Source: Arthrobacter sp. M2012083 (GTDB lineage: Bacteria > Actinomycetota > Actinomycetes > Actinomycetales > Micrococcaceae). From it: a stretch of DNA of 64,000 nucleotides. Where the stretch lies: the NCBI RefSeq assembly GCF_000281065.1, contig NZ_AKKK01000005.1:1-64000 (forward strand), given 5' to 3'. The notes beneath the pieces are model-generated. The model did not search any database. It was not told where the DNA came from and was given only the letters and a program-made list of their open reading frames with translations. How positions within the stretch are numbered: position 1 is the stretch's first letter; every line of letters begins with the position of its first letter. The position numbers and the translations under genes were made by a program. Below are positions 7,981-15,904 of this stretch, piece after piece.

Positions 7981-10299
7981 ATGGGCCGGAAGAAGCACCC
8001 TATTGAGGATTCTGACGTAGACATCAGCGTCAGCGCACCCAGGAGATCCGCTGCGGGTTTGCCCAGTCTGAGCGAAACACTCCCGCATGCCATGGCCGAC
8101 ATGGGCCCGTCCCGGGCGTGGAAGACACTACGGGCCGTCAACCAAAAGGACGGTTTCGATTGCATGAGTTGCGCCTGGCCTGACCCGCCGGAACGTAAGG
8201 CTGCTGAATTCTGCGAGAACGGCGCCAAGGCAATCGGGTGGGAGGCGGAGCCGTTGCGGATCCCAACGGATTTTTGGGCTGCCAATGACCTGGGCTCCTT
8301 GGAGTCCAAGTCCGAGTACTGGCTGGGACAGCAGGGAAGGCTGGTGGAACCCGTCCTTAAGGCTGCGGGCTCTGACCATTATGAACCTGTTACTTGGGAC
8401 CGGGCGTTTGAGGTCATCGCCCACGAGCTGAACGGGCTTGGGACCCCGGACCAAGCGACGTTCTACACCAGCGGACGCACAAGCAACGAGGCAGCGTTCC
8501 TCTATCAACTCTTCGTGCGGGCATTCGGAACCAACAACCTCCCTGACTGTTCCAACATGTGCCACGAATCCACAGGGGTTGCGATGGGGGAAACCATCGG
8601 GGTGGGGAAGTCTGCCATCACCTATGCGGACTTTGCCAAGGCCGACCTGATCATCATCATGGGCCAGAACCCGGGAACTTGCCATCCGCGGATGCTTACG
8701 GCCCTCGAGGAAGCGAAAGAAGCGGGCGCGGAGATTGTTGCCGTGAATCCGTTACCCGAGGCTGGTTTGATCAATTTCCGGAACCCGCAACGGCCTCGGG
8801 GATTGGTAGGTAAGGGCACGGATCTGGCAGACCAGTTCCTGCAAATCCGCATTGCCGGGGATATGGCATTGCTGCAGGCACTTTCACAGCGGGTCCTCGA
8901 TGCGGAGAGCGCAGCCCCCGGAACGGTGCTGGACCGTACGTTCATAGATGAGCATTGCCAGGGCTTCGTCGGTTTTGCAGCCCACCTCGCCACATTGAAT
9001 GAACGCGATGTCCTCACTGCCACGGGGCTCAGCAGCGCGGACATTGATGAACTGGCCGCGAGGTACCTCCGTGCCGAAAAAGTCATCATCACGTGGGCCA
9101 TGGGTATTACGCAGCATAAGAAGGCCGTGCCCACCATCAAGGAGATCATCAACCTGCTCCTGTTACGCGGCAACATCGGAAAGCCCGGCGCAGGGCCGTG
9201 CCCGATCCGTGGACACAGCAACGTCCAAGGTGACCGGACCATGGGTATTTGGGAGAAGATGCCGCCACGGTTCCTGGAGGCAATCAGGCGGGAGTTCGGC
9301 TTCGCCCCGCCACGGAATCCCGGCGTCGATGCGGTGGACAGCGTGAGGGGAATGCGGGATGGCAGGATCAAAGTCCTGATCGCGTTGGGCGGTAACCTGG
9401 TCCACGCGATTTCAGACACCAAGGTTGCTGAAGCGGCGGTACGGAAGACGCGTCTGTCTGTACAAATCTCAACCAAACTCAACCGTTCCCATGTGGTGGT
9501 AGGTGAGCAGGCCCTGATCTTGCCGACGTTGGGACGGACGGAGATAGACAGGCAGGGCGGCGTGGCGCAGTTTGTCACCGTGGAGGACACAGTCTGCGCG
9601 GTACATCGCTCTGTGGGTCCGCTTGAGCCAATAGCCCCGAACGTGTTGTCCGAGGTGGCCATCGTCAGCCGCATGGCCCAAGCTGTCCTGGGCGATAAAG
9701 TGCCGGTTGACTGGGCCGGGCTGGGACGCAACTATGACGGCATCCGGGATCACATATCCCGCGTCGTGCCGGGGTTTGAGGATTTCAATGCCCGCATCCG
9801 CGAGGAGGATGGCTTCGTCTTGCCTCACGGGCCAAGGGACAGCAGGACATTCCCCACAGCAACGGGCAAGGCCATGTTCTCCGTGAACGGGCTTGAGACA
9901 ATGACGATTCCCCAAGGCCGCCTGCTTCTCCAGACGATCCGGTCACATGATCAGTTCAACACCACCATGTACGCCATGAACGACCGGTACCGGGGCATAA
10001 AGAAAGGCCGCATGGTCCTCCTGGTGAATCCGTCGGACCTGGCCGGGTTGGGTTTCGAGGACGGGGGCTACGTGGACGTACACAGCGAGGCCGACGACGG
10101 CGTTGACCGTGTCCTGCCTCAGTTGCGTTTGGTCGCGTACCCCAGTGCGCGGGGATGCGCAGCTGCTTACTATCCGGAGGCGAACGTCCTGGTGCCGTTG
10201 GATTCGACGGCGGAGGAGAGTAATACTCCGGCCTCGAAGTCGGTGATTATCAGGCTTGAGCCGGCTGCCGCCCCGGTATACGGGTCGGCAGCCGGCTGA
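7981..10299 (+). CDS. FdhF/YdeP family molybdopterin oxidoreductase
   Basis: The 772-residue protein matches the YdeP-type branch of the molybdopterin oxidoreductase family. The N-terminal FDCMSCAWPDPPERKAAEFCENGAKA is diagnostic of that branch and has fewer cysteines than the four of a classical formate dehydrogenase. Molybdopterin-binding segments follow (TFYTSGRTSNEAAFLYQ, NMCHESTGVAMGETIG, MGQNPGTCHPRML, GNIGKPGAGPCPIRGHSNVQGDRT), and a C-terminal dinucleotide-binding domain starts near residue 640. E. coli YdeP is linked to acid resistance; the substrate is not established. No Tat signal is seen, so it is probably cytosolic. It is preceded by an 83-bp gap and stands alone. Confidence 0.9.
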   Translation: MGRKKHPIEDSDVDISVSAPRRSAAGLPSLSETLPHAMADMGPSRAWKTLRAVNQKDGFDCMSCAWPDPPERKAAEFCENGAKAIGWEAEPLRIPTDFWAANDLGSLESKSEYWLGQQGRLVEPVLKAAGSDHYEPVTWDRAFEVIAHELNGLGTPDQATFYTSGRTSNEAAFLYQLFVRAFGTNNLPDCSNMCHESTGVAMGETIGVGKSAITYADFAKADLIIIMGQNPGTCHPRMLTALEEAKEAGAEIVAVNPLPEAGLINFRNPQRPRGLVGKGTDLADQFLQIRIAGDMALLQALSQRVLDAESAAPGTVLDRTFIDEHCQGFVGFAAHLATLNERDVLTATGLSSADIDELAARYLRAEKVIITWAMGITQHKKAVPTIKEIINLLLLRGNIGKPGAGPCPIRGHSNVQGDRTMGIWEKMPPRFLEAIRREFGFAPPRNPGVDAVDSVRGMRDGRIKVLIALGGNLVHAISDTKVAEAAVRKTRLSVQISTKLNRSHVVVGEQALILPTLGRTEIDRQGGVAQFVTVEDTVCAVHRSVGPLEPIAPNVLSEVAIVSRMAQAVLGDKVPVDWAGLGRNYDGIRDHISRVVPGFEDFNARIREEDGFVLPHGPRDSRTFPTATGKAMFSVNGLETMTIPQGRLLLQTIRSHDQFNTTMYAMNDRYRGIKKGRMVLLVNPSDLAGLGFEDGGYVDVHSEADDGVDRVLPQLRLVAYPSARGCAAAYYPEANVLVPLDSTAEESNTPASKSVIIRLEPAAAPVYGSAAG
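10259..10297 (+). terminator. Hairpin across the 3' end of the YdeP-like gene
   Basis: A perfect 12-bp inverted repeat (10259-10270 with 10286-10297, core GCCGGCTGCCG) encloses a 15-nt loop that has its own short CCC/GGG pairing. The first base of the TGA stop lies in the 3' arm. There is no U-run after it. It probably ends or stabilises the transcript before the convergent MBL gene at 10336. Confidence 0.5.
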
Positions 10300-10335
10300 C
10301 GCGAACGAATGCCGCCGGGCTGGCTCGCACTGGAG

Positions 10336-10974
10336 CTAGTGACCCCTTGCGATCCATTCATCCAGGTGCGGCTTCTCCGCGCCGATGGTGGTGGAATCGC
10401 CGTGTCCGGTGCGGACCACGGTTGCCTCAGGCAGGGGGAGGAGCTTGGTCCGGATGGACTCGATGATGGTCGGGAAGTCGCTGTATGAGCGTCCCGTCGC
10501 ACCGGGTCCGCCTTGGAAGAGTGTGTCCCCGCTGAAGAGTGTTTCTTCGCTGGGCAGGTGGAACGAGACAGACCCGGGCGAGTGTCCGGGAGTGTGGATC
10601 GCTTTCAGTGTTGCACCGGCAACGGTGAACTCGTCGCCGTCCACGATTGCCACATCGGGATCAAGTTCGGGGAACACTGCCCGCCATAGCATCCAGTCGT
10701 CCTGGTGCAGGTGGATGGGAGCTTTGACGAGCTCCCAAAACGCACCGGCGGAACTGATGTGGTCGTCATGGCCGTGCGTCAGCAAGATGGCTTTGACAGT
10801 GCGGCCGCCCACGGCCTCACGAATCGCTTCGGGGTTGTGGGCGGGGTCGATGACGATGCATTCGGAGTCGTCGCCGATGATCCAGACGTTGTTGTCCACG
10901 TCCCAGGTTCCGCCGTCCAAGGAGAATGTCCCGGAAGTAACGACGTGATCGATTGAGAGGTTGCCGGCGCTCAC
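10336..10974 (-). CDS. MBL-fold metallo-hydrolase next to the mycothiol formaldehyde dehydrogenase
   Basis: The 212-residue protein shows the full glyoxalase II-like metal site: THGHDDH (the HxHxDH motif), His in HTPGHSPGS, Asp in [10 protein letters not shown], and a final His in RTGHGDST. The GTG start overlaps the TGA of the upstream dehydrogenase (GTGA), so the two are translationally coupled. In actinobacteria this hydrolase commonly follows S-(hydroxymethyl)mycothiol dehydrogenase. A role in hydrolysing S-formylmycothiol, or another mycothiol thioester, is therefore likely but not shown by sequence alone. No signal peptide. Confidence 0.9.
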   Translation of the reverse strand: MSAGNLSIDHVVTSGTFSLDGGTWDVDNNVWIIGDDSECIVIDPAHNPEAIREAVGGRTVKAILLTHGHDDHISSAGAFWELVKAPIHLHQDDWMLWRAVFPELDPDVAIVDGDEFTVAGATLKAIHTPGHSPGSVSFHLPSEETLFSGDTLFQGGPGATGRSYSDFPTIIESIRTKLLPLPEATVVRTGHGDSTTIGAEKPHLDEWIARGH

Positions 10975-12056
10975 AGCTCAACCACCGATCGCAGGACGGC
11001 ACCTTGATGCATCTTGTCGAACGCTTCTTCGACTTGGTTGATGGTGATGCGCTCGGTGACGAACGCGTCCAGGTCCAGCTTGCCCTGCTTGTAGAGGTCC
11101 ACGAGCATGGGGAAGTCCCGGGAGGGCAGGCAGTCGCCATACCAGGATGACTTGAGTGCTCCGCCGCGGCCGAAGACGTCCAGAAGTGGCAGTTCCAGGG
11201 TCATCTCCGGAGTGGGGACACCAACCAAGACCACGGTGCCTGCGAGGTCGCGGGCGTAGAACGCCTGCTTATAGGTTTCGGGACGTCCGACGGCGTCAAT
11301 CACCACGTCTGCGCCGAAGCCGCCTGTCAGGGCGCGGATTTCTTCGACGGGGTCTCCCGCGGATGAATCCACGGTGTGTGTCGCGCCGAGTTCTTTGGCG
11401 CGCTCGAGCTTCTTTGCGTCGATGTCGACGGCGATGATGGTGGTGGCGCCTGCGAGCGCGGCACCGGCGATGGCTGCTACGCCCACGCCGCCGCAACCAA
11501 TGACGGCCACCGAGTCGCCTCGTTTGACGCCGCCGGTGTTCAGTGCCGCACCCAATCCTGCCATGACGCCGCAGCCGAGCAGCCCTACAGCGGCGGCATC
11601 GGCGTCGGGGTCTACCTTGGTGCATTGTCCGGCGGCGACCAGGGTCTTTTCGGTGAACGCGCCGATGCCCAGGGCGGGCGAGAGTTCCGTGCCGTCTTCG
11701 AGGGTCATTTTTTGCGTGGCATTGTGGGTGTTGAAGCAGTACTGGGCTTGGCCTCGGTTGCAAGCGCGACAGTTACCGCAGACTGCGCGCCAGTTCAGGA
11801 CGACGCGGTCGCCAGGGGCTACATCGGTGACGTCGGGGCCTACTGCGCTGACGACGCCGGTGGCTTCGTGGCCGAGCAGGAAGGGAAAATCGTCGCTGAT
11901 GCCGCCCAGTTTGTAGTGGAGGTCGGTGTGGCAGACGCCGCTGGTGAGGATGTCCACCAGCGCTTCTCCCGGACCGGGCTCGGGAACCAGGATGGTTTCT
12001 AGGGTTGCGGGTGCGCCTTTGGAGCGGACGACGACACCTTTGACTGCGTGGACCAT
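10971..12056 (-). CDS. S-(hydroxymethyl)mycothiol dehydrogenase
   Basis: This 361-residue zinc-dependent medium-chain alcohol dehydrogenase has the length and sequence of the mycothiol-dependent formaldehyde dehydrogenase family. It shows catalytic zinc ligands in SGVCHTDLH and GHEATGVV, the structural zinc Cys set [15 protein letters not shown], and the NAD-binding [12 protein letters not shown] followed by AVDIDAKKL. It oxidises the spontaneous adduct of formaldehyde and mycothiol, detoxifying formaldehyde in organisms that lack glutathione. I chose the ATG at 12056, which gives MVHAVKG and the family's usual length; longer readings run into the mycoredoxin gene. A palindrome at 12127-12150 lies 71 bp upstream. 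Confidence 0.93.
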   Translation of the reverse strand: MVHAVKGVVVRSKGAPATLETILVPEPGPGEALVDILTSGVCHTDLHYKLGGISDDFPFLLGHEATGVVSAVGPDVTDVAPGDRVVLNWRAVCGNCRACNRGQAQYCFNTHNATQKMTLEDGTELSPALGIGAFTEKTLVAAGQCTKVDPDADAAAVGLLGCGVMAGLGAALNTGGVKRGDSVAVIGCGGVGVAAIAGAALAGATTIIAVDIDAKKLERAKELGATHTVDSSAGDPVEEIRALTGGFGADVVIDAVGRPETYKQAFYARDLAGTVVLVGVPTPEMTLELPLLDVFGRGGALKSSWYGDCLPSRDFPMLVDLYKQGKLDLDAFVTERITINQVEEAFDKMHQGAVLRSVVEL

Positions 12057-12126
12057 GGAGATGTTCCCTTCGGGCTCTCGGAGAGCAGGCCCATTAATGC
12101 AGCAGGGCCCGCTACGGATTTCCATT

Positions 12127-12150
12127 CTGTCTATCACAGGTGACAGACAG
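12127..12150 (-). promoter_or_regulatory. 24-bp imperfect palindrome upstream of the mycothiol dehydrogenase
   Basis: Arms CTGTCTATCAC and GTGACAGACAG flank an AG centre, with 10 of 11 positions pairing. The site lies between the mycoredoxin stop (12200) and the dehydrogenase start (12056) on the coding strand. The size and symmetry fit a dimeric repressor operator better than a terminator, since no U-run follows. The cognate regulator is not in the window. Confidence 0.5.
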
Positions 12151-12199
12151 TGTGTGGATTGTTCCGTGCGGGCCCAGGCAGTAGCCGAGCGGAGGAAGC

Positions 12200-12457
12200 T
12201 TAGGCAGCCAGGCGGTTTTCGACTTCGGAGGCCGAGGGGTTGGTGGCCGCGGTTCCGTCGGGGAACAGCACGGTGGGGACTGTTCGGTTGCCTCCGTTGA
12301 GCTGCTCGACGAGTTCGGCAGTGCCATCTACTTCTTCGATGTTGATCTCGGTGTAGCCGATTCCTTTGGCGTCCAGCTGCTTCTTCAGGCGGTTGCAGTA
12401 GCCGCACCAGGTGGTCGAGAACATGGTGATGGTGCCGGAGTCGGGAGTGAAGTCCAC
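12200..12457 (-). CDS. mrx1: Mycoredoxin (glutaredoxin-like)
   Basis: The 85-residue glutaredoxin-fold protein has the active site [16 protein letters not shown]. The CGYC dithiol and surrounding residues are those of mycoredoxin 1, which reduces mycothiol-protein mixed disulfides. The cis-proline segment NRTVPTVLF is present. It is one of three adjacent minus-strand genes linked to mycothiol, although 143 bp and a palindrome separate it from the dehydrogenase. Start ATG 12457 follows a GAGGAG-like site on the coding strand. Confidence 0.9.
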   Translation of the reverse strand: MDFTPDSGTITMFSTTWCGYCNRLKKQLDAKGIGYTEINIEEVDGTAELVEQLNGGNRTVPTVLFPDGTAATNPSASEVENRLAA

Positions 12458-12609
12458 AGAGCTCTCCTCAGTAATTAATCGTTTGCACGGGATGGTTCGT
12501 TGTTATCAACGGTAACCCGCGTCCGAATAATTCCCGTTCGGTGGCGAAGCCGGGTTACGTCACATGCCTGCGCTGGTGCGTTCGGCGGGGAGGGGGCAGA
12601 CTGTTTGCC

Positions 12610-13374
12610 ATGTGTGGACGTTATGTGATGGCCCGTGCGGTGGGGGACCTGCTTGCCGATTTTGATGCCGAGCTTGAGAACGAGATTGCCCTTGAGAAAT
12701 CGTGGAATGTGGCTCCGACGGATGCTGTTCCCATTGTGTTGGAGAGGTTGATTGACGACGACGTTAGGCGGCAGCTTCACGTCGCGAAGTGGGGGCTGGT
12801 GCCTTCATGGGCGAAGGATCCCAAGGGTGGTGCCAGGCTTATCAACGCCCGCAGCGAAACGTTGTTGGAGAAGCCTTCCTTCAAGAAAGCCGCTGTGGCG
12901 AGGCGTTGTGCGGTTCCGGCGGATGGCTACTACGAGTGGAAGAAGGGCGAGGGCAAGAACAAACAACCGTATTATGTGCATCCTGCGGACGGCCATGGCC
13001 TGGTTTTTGCGGGGTTGTACGAGTGGTGGCGGGACCAGTCAGCTTCCCCTGATGATCCGGGCCGCTGGTTGCTGTCGATGTCCATCCTGACCGCCGACAC
13101 CCCGACGGTGGATGAGGCGCGGACCCGGCGCAGCGCTTCGGTGTTTGACGAACTGACTGCCCTCCATGACCGGGTTCCGTTGCCCATGAGCACTGAGACG
13201 ATGGAAGCGTGGTTGGATCCGCGGGAGAAGGACGCCCAGGGGTTGGTGGACATGGTCCGGTCCCGGGCACACGACGCCGCCGCAGCTTGGACGCTGGACC
13301 CGGTGGGGGCCGCGGTGGGTAACGTCCGCAACAACTCACCGGAACTCATCGAACCGGTGGAAGGTCTCTTTTAG
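12610..13374 (+). CDS. SOS response-associated peptidase, YedK/HMCES family abasic-site sensor
   Basis: The 254-residue SRAP-domain protein starts MCGRYVMA. Cys2 is the residue that forms the thiazolidine crosslink to abasic sites after loss of Met1, so the ATG at 12610 must be the start. The other active-site features are present: NARSET, VPADGYYEWKK, and TALHDRVPLPM with its conserved His. HMCES proteins protect abasic sites in single-stranded DNA during replication. I looked for a LexA box upstream and saw none with proper spacing. The gene converges with a small hypothetical gene, the stops 4 bp apart. Confidence 0.93.
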   Translation: MCGRYVMARAVGDLLADFDAELENEIALEKSWNVAPTDAVPIVLERLIDDDVRRQLHVAKWGLVPSWAKDPKGGARLINARSETLLEKPSFKKAAVARRCAVPADGYYEWKKGEGKNKQPYYVHPADGHGLVFAGLYEWWRDQSASPDDPGRWLLSMSILTADTPTVDEARTRRSASVFDELTALHDRVPLPMSTETMEAWLDPREKDAQGLVDMVRSRAHDAAAAWTLDPVGAAVGNVRNNSPELIEPVEGLF

Positions 13375-13377
13375 GAG

Positions 13378-13767
13378 TCAGAGGGCTTCGTTCACCGGCA
13401 CGCCGGATTGGAACTCACGGCCATCGGCTTCGCTGAAGCCCGTCATGACATGGCCTTTGCTGAGGCCGTGGATGGCTGACATCGGGAAGTTCCCCGTGAT
13501 GACGTTGCCGGAATGCTCCACGCCCTTGATGTCGTAGTTCTCCTCGGCGCTGAGGGAGTGGTTGAACGAGTAGAACGAGATTGCCTCGCCGTTCATGAAC
13601 TCGATGCCGAGCCTGCGCTGTGAGGAATAGTCCTCGCTGGCAGCAACAAGGCCCACGACGTAAGCGCCGGAGCCTGGTATGTTGCCATCGATTTCGAACC
13701 GTGCCACGAGGTTGTCGTCTTCGGCGGAGATGCTGACCTGCTTCAGGAGTGCGTCATTGGTGCTCAT
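13378..13767 (-). CDS. Hypothetical protein, 129 residues
   Basis: I do not recognise this protein. It is acidic and predicted beta-rich, with VVGLVAASEDYSSQRRLGIEFMNGEAISFYSFNHS and SGNVITGNFPMSAI as its clearest blocks. There is no signal peptide or membrane segment. I chose the ATG at 13767 (MSTNDALLK) because AGGAT lies 8 nt upstream; a longer reading from 13803 has no ribosome site. It lies 58 bp downstream of a TetR regulator on the same strand and may be co-transcribed. Confidence 0.65.
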   Translation of the reverse strand: MSTNDALLKQVSISAEDDNLVARFEIDGNIPGSGAYVVGLVAASEDYSSQRRLGIEFMNGEAISFYSFNHSLSAEENYDIKGVEHSGNVITGNFPMSAIHGLSKGHVMTGFSEADGREFQSGVPVNEAL

Positions 13768-13825
13768 GCCACAATCCTGCTCTGTGGACCGGCTGCCGTC
13801 CACCCCTTGGGCGTCATCCTCGCCC

Positions 13826-14362
13826 TTATCCCTCCAGGAGGCGCCGGACGCTCCGTGACACCGTAGCCCTGTCCATGTCCTGGCCTTTGCGGGCGGTCAG
13901 CAGGTGCATGGCCAAGCCGTCGCTGTAATCGGAAACGGCTTCGGCCCGGGCCCTTGCTTCAGGTATGCCCATGGCTTCAAGCAGTTGCGCCAAAGCCGAT
14001 ACCAGCCGCTCGTGCCCGGCAGCCACAACATCGGGCTGGTCAAGGGCGAAGGCGAAACGGGCCAGGGTCAGTTCCGCGTTCTCATGCGCGAGTCCCATGA
14101 CCGCTCCGGCGATCTGCTCGGCCAGGGTGGCTACCGACGTCGGGATTTCCAGTCCACCCTGCTGGAGCAGGAGGCGGTCCCGTTCTTCAACGCGGTCGAC
14201 GGCGGCCGCCATCAGTGCTGCACGGTTGCGGAAATAGTTGGAGGTCGTTCCGACGGCGACGCCTGCTTGGGCGTCGACGGCCCGGTGAGTCAGTCCCTTA
14301 AGGCCCTTGGCAGCAACGACTGCGAGCGCTGCGTCGGCAAGTTCTGTTCGGCGGTCCGGCAT
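13826..14362 (-). CDS. TetR family transcriptional regulator
   Basis: The 178-residue protein has an N-terminal TetR helix-turn-helix: RRTELADAALAVVAAKGLKGLTHRAVDAQAGVAVGTTSNYFRNRAAL covers residues 4-50, with TSNYF in the recognition helix. The ligand-binding half (about 60-178) is divergent, as usual. The gene is divergent from the flavin monooxygenase that starts at 14421. A perfect inverted repeat sits in the 58-bp gap, which points to autoregulation and control of the neighbour in response to a small aromatic or similar ligand (inferred). Confidence 0.9.
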   Translation of the reverse strand: MPDRRTELADAALAVVAAKGLKGLTHRAVDAQAGVAVGTTSNYFRNRAALMAAAVDRVEERDRLLLQQGGLEIPTSVATLAEQIAGAVMGLAHENAELTLARFAFALDQPDVVAAGHERLVSALAQLLEAMGIPEARARAEAVSDYSDGLAMHLLTARKGQDMDRATVSRSVRRLLEG

Positions 14363-14392
14363 GGCGAAAGTCTAGCTTCAACCCCTACCTGC

Positions 14393-14406
14393 ACTACAAA
14401 TGTAGT
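14393..14406. promoter_or_regulatory. Probable TetR operator, ACTACA-AA-TGTAGT
   Basis: A perfect 6-bp inverted repeat with a 2-bp centre lies in the 58-bp intergenic region, 30 bp from the regulator start and 14 bp from the monooxygenase ATG. Its position would let a bound dimer block both promoters. Overlapping TAGTAGTAC just to the right could be the -10 of a short-leader or leaderless monooxygenase message. Confidence 0.65.
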
Positions 14407-14420
14407 AGTACAGTGTGGCC

Positions 14421-15476
14421 ATGGAAAAAGTGGACATCATTGGTGGAGGAATCGCCGGGCTGGCGCTCGCGGGAATGCTCGACCCCGAAAGGTTTGACGT
14501 CACTGTTTTTGAGCAGAGGACCGAGCTTCCGGCAGTCGGCACAACCCTGGCCATGTGGCCCAAAGCCCAGCAGGCATTATCCAGGCTGGGGATTCTCGGG
14601 GCCGTGCGGAACCGTGGGGCCATCATCAAGGCCGGCGCACTTCGACGCCCCTCGGGAGAAGCCCTGCTGGCTATTGAAGGCGAGGGGTTATTGGGAGTAT
14701 CCCGACCCGAACTCCTGAGGCTGCTGGACACTGCGGTGCCAGCCTCCGTGCGCCGGATGGTGGGGAGGGTGGATCACCTTTCCGGCGCAGCTGCATTGAC
14801 CGTGGGTGCCGATGGAGTCAACAGCATCGTTCGGCGGGGCACTTGGGGCAAGCGAAGCGCGGCCAGGCCCACGCCGTTCCTGGCAGTACGGGGAGTCGTT
14901 CCCGCAACCCCGTCCCCTGGGGACGTTGGAGAATACTGGGGACGCGGTGAAATCTTCGGCTTGGCCCCTGCCATAGGTGGAAGCAATTGGTACGCCTCCT
15001 TCCGCTCGGAGCTGGGCCCGGACAAAGTGGACGTTGCAGGGGCGCTCGAGGTGACACGTCGACGCTATGCCAACTACTCGTCCTCAGTGCGGGATGTACT
15101 CGACCTGGCCACCGCGGATACGTCCCTGGCGCAACGCATTTGGACCACCCCGCCCTTGGGCATTTACGCGGGCAGGGGTGTCGTGCTGGTGGGAGATGCC
15201 GCACACGCCATGACCCCAAACCTGGGGCGCGGCGCCTGCGAGGCGCTCATCGATGCCGTAACCCTGGGCAAACTGCTGAACGAGCAACCCATGGACAAAG
15301 CGCTCGCCACCTATACCAGGAAGCGGGTCATGCGCACCCAATTACTCCGCCTGGCATCTTCGGCCATGGGGAGGGTTGCGCTCGCCCAAGGTGCGCAACC
15401 GTGGCGTGACGCCTTGCTGAAGCAGGTAGGTAAACGAGTGGCGGGAACCCGGGAGAGGGCTGGAACTTCGAAGTAG
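14421..15476 (+). CDS. FAD-dependent aromatic-hydroxylase-like monooxygenase
   Basis: The 351-residue protein has the three FAD signatures of the PHBH class: IIGGGIAGLALAGML near the start, GADGVNSIVR in the middle, and GVVLVGDAAHAMTPNLGRGACEALIDA near residue 260. It is about 30-40 residues shorter than usual. The gap is just before GADG, where relatives have a strand pair that this protein replaces with VRRMVGRVDHLSGAAAL. It probably hydroxylates an aromatic or polyketide-like compound with NAD(P)H. Control by the divergent TetR gene is likely. Start ATG 14421 rather than GTG 14415; no ribosome site is clear for either. Confidence 0.83.
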   Translation: MEKVDIIGGGIAGLALAGMLDPERFDVTVFEQRTELPAVGTTLAMWPKAQQALSRLGILGAVRNRGAIIKAGALRRPSGEALLAIEGEGLLGVSRPELLRLLDTAVPASVRRMVGRVDHLSGAAALTVGADGVNSIVRRGTWGKRSAARPTPFLAVRGVVPATPSPGDVGEYWGRGEIFGLAPAIGGSNWYASFRSELGPDKVDVAGALEVTRRRYANYSSSVRDVLDLATADTSLAQRIWTTPPLGIYAGRGVVLVGDAAHAMTPNLGRGACEALIDAVTLGKLLNEQPMDKALATYTRKRVMRTQLLRLASSAMGRVALAQGAQPWRDALLKQVGKRVAGTRERAGTSK

Positions 15477-15510
15477 GTTTTGTCGGAGCGTCGGCGTAAA
15501 CTGGATTTAT

Positions 15511-15526
15511 TCGAACATACTTTCGA
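15511..15526 (+). promoter_or_regulatory. LexA (SOS) box
   Basis: TCGAAC-ATAC-TTTCGA differs from the actinobacterial LexA consensus TCGAAC-N4-GTTCGA at one position. It lies 31 bp before the start of the DUF6504 gene and upstream of a DnaE-type polymerase, the setting expected for an SOS mutagenesis unit. Confidence 0.75.
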
Positions 15527-15556
15527 ATATGGTTTCCTGGCGTAAGAGGTGAGGGC

Positions 15557-15901
15557 ATGGGGCTGTTCAGTGAATCTGTCGGAGTTATCTGCACTGACAC
15601 AGGCCACCCGCGGGAAGTCCAATGGAAAGGCACCCGGTACACGGTCACCAACGAACCTGTTCGATGGTACGAACGGCGCCAATGGTGGCTTGAAGAAAGC
15701 CGCGCCCCCCTTGGAAGCGGAGCTGGCCTGGTTGACCACGAGATCTGGCGTGTACAACTCCTGCCAACCTCAGCTGACGCGGAAACCAGCCACCCCATCA
15801 CCCTCGACCTGGTCCGGCACGTAGGAAGCGGACGCTGGAGACTCCTGCGCATCCACGACGCCGCACCAGCACGCGCCGTGGAACCCGAAGAAGCGGCCTA
15901 A
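15557..15901 (+). CDS. DUF6504 family protein of the SOS polymerase unit
   Basis: The 114-residue protein has the pattern of DUF6504: TGHPREVQWKGTRYTV, then RWYERRQWW, and EIWRVQL followed by WRLLRIHD. Members are regularly encoded beside actinobacterial ImuB-like Y-family polymerases and DnaE2-type enzymes; their function is unknown. GAGGTGAG precedes the ATG at good spacing. The stop is 3 bp from the TTG of the polymerase gene, so they form one unit under the LexA box at 15511. The Trp/Tyr/Arg-rich core suggests nucleic-acid or protein contact, which is inference only. Confidence 0.78.
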   Translation: MGLFSESVGVICTDTGHPREVQWKGTRYTVTNEPVRWYERRQWWLEESRAPLGSGAGLVDHEIWRVQLLPTSADAETSHPITLDLVRHVGSGRWRLLRIHDAAPARAVEPEEAA

Positions 15902-15904
15902 ACA

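Noticed and set aside
12530..12609. SOS box before the YedK/HMCES gene, around CGAATAATTCCCGTTCGG
   Set aside because: The GAA and TTC halves are spaced wrongly for LexA.
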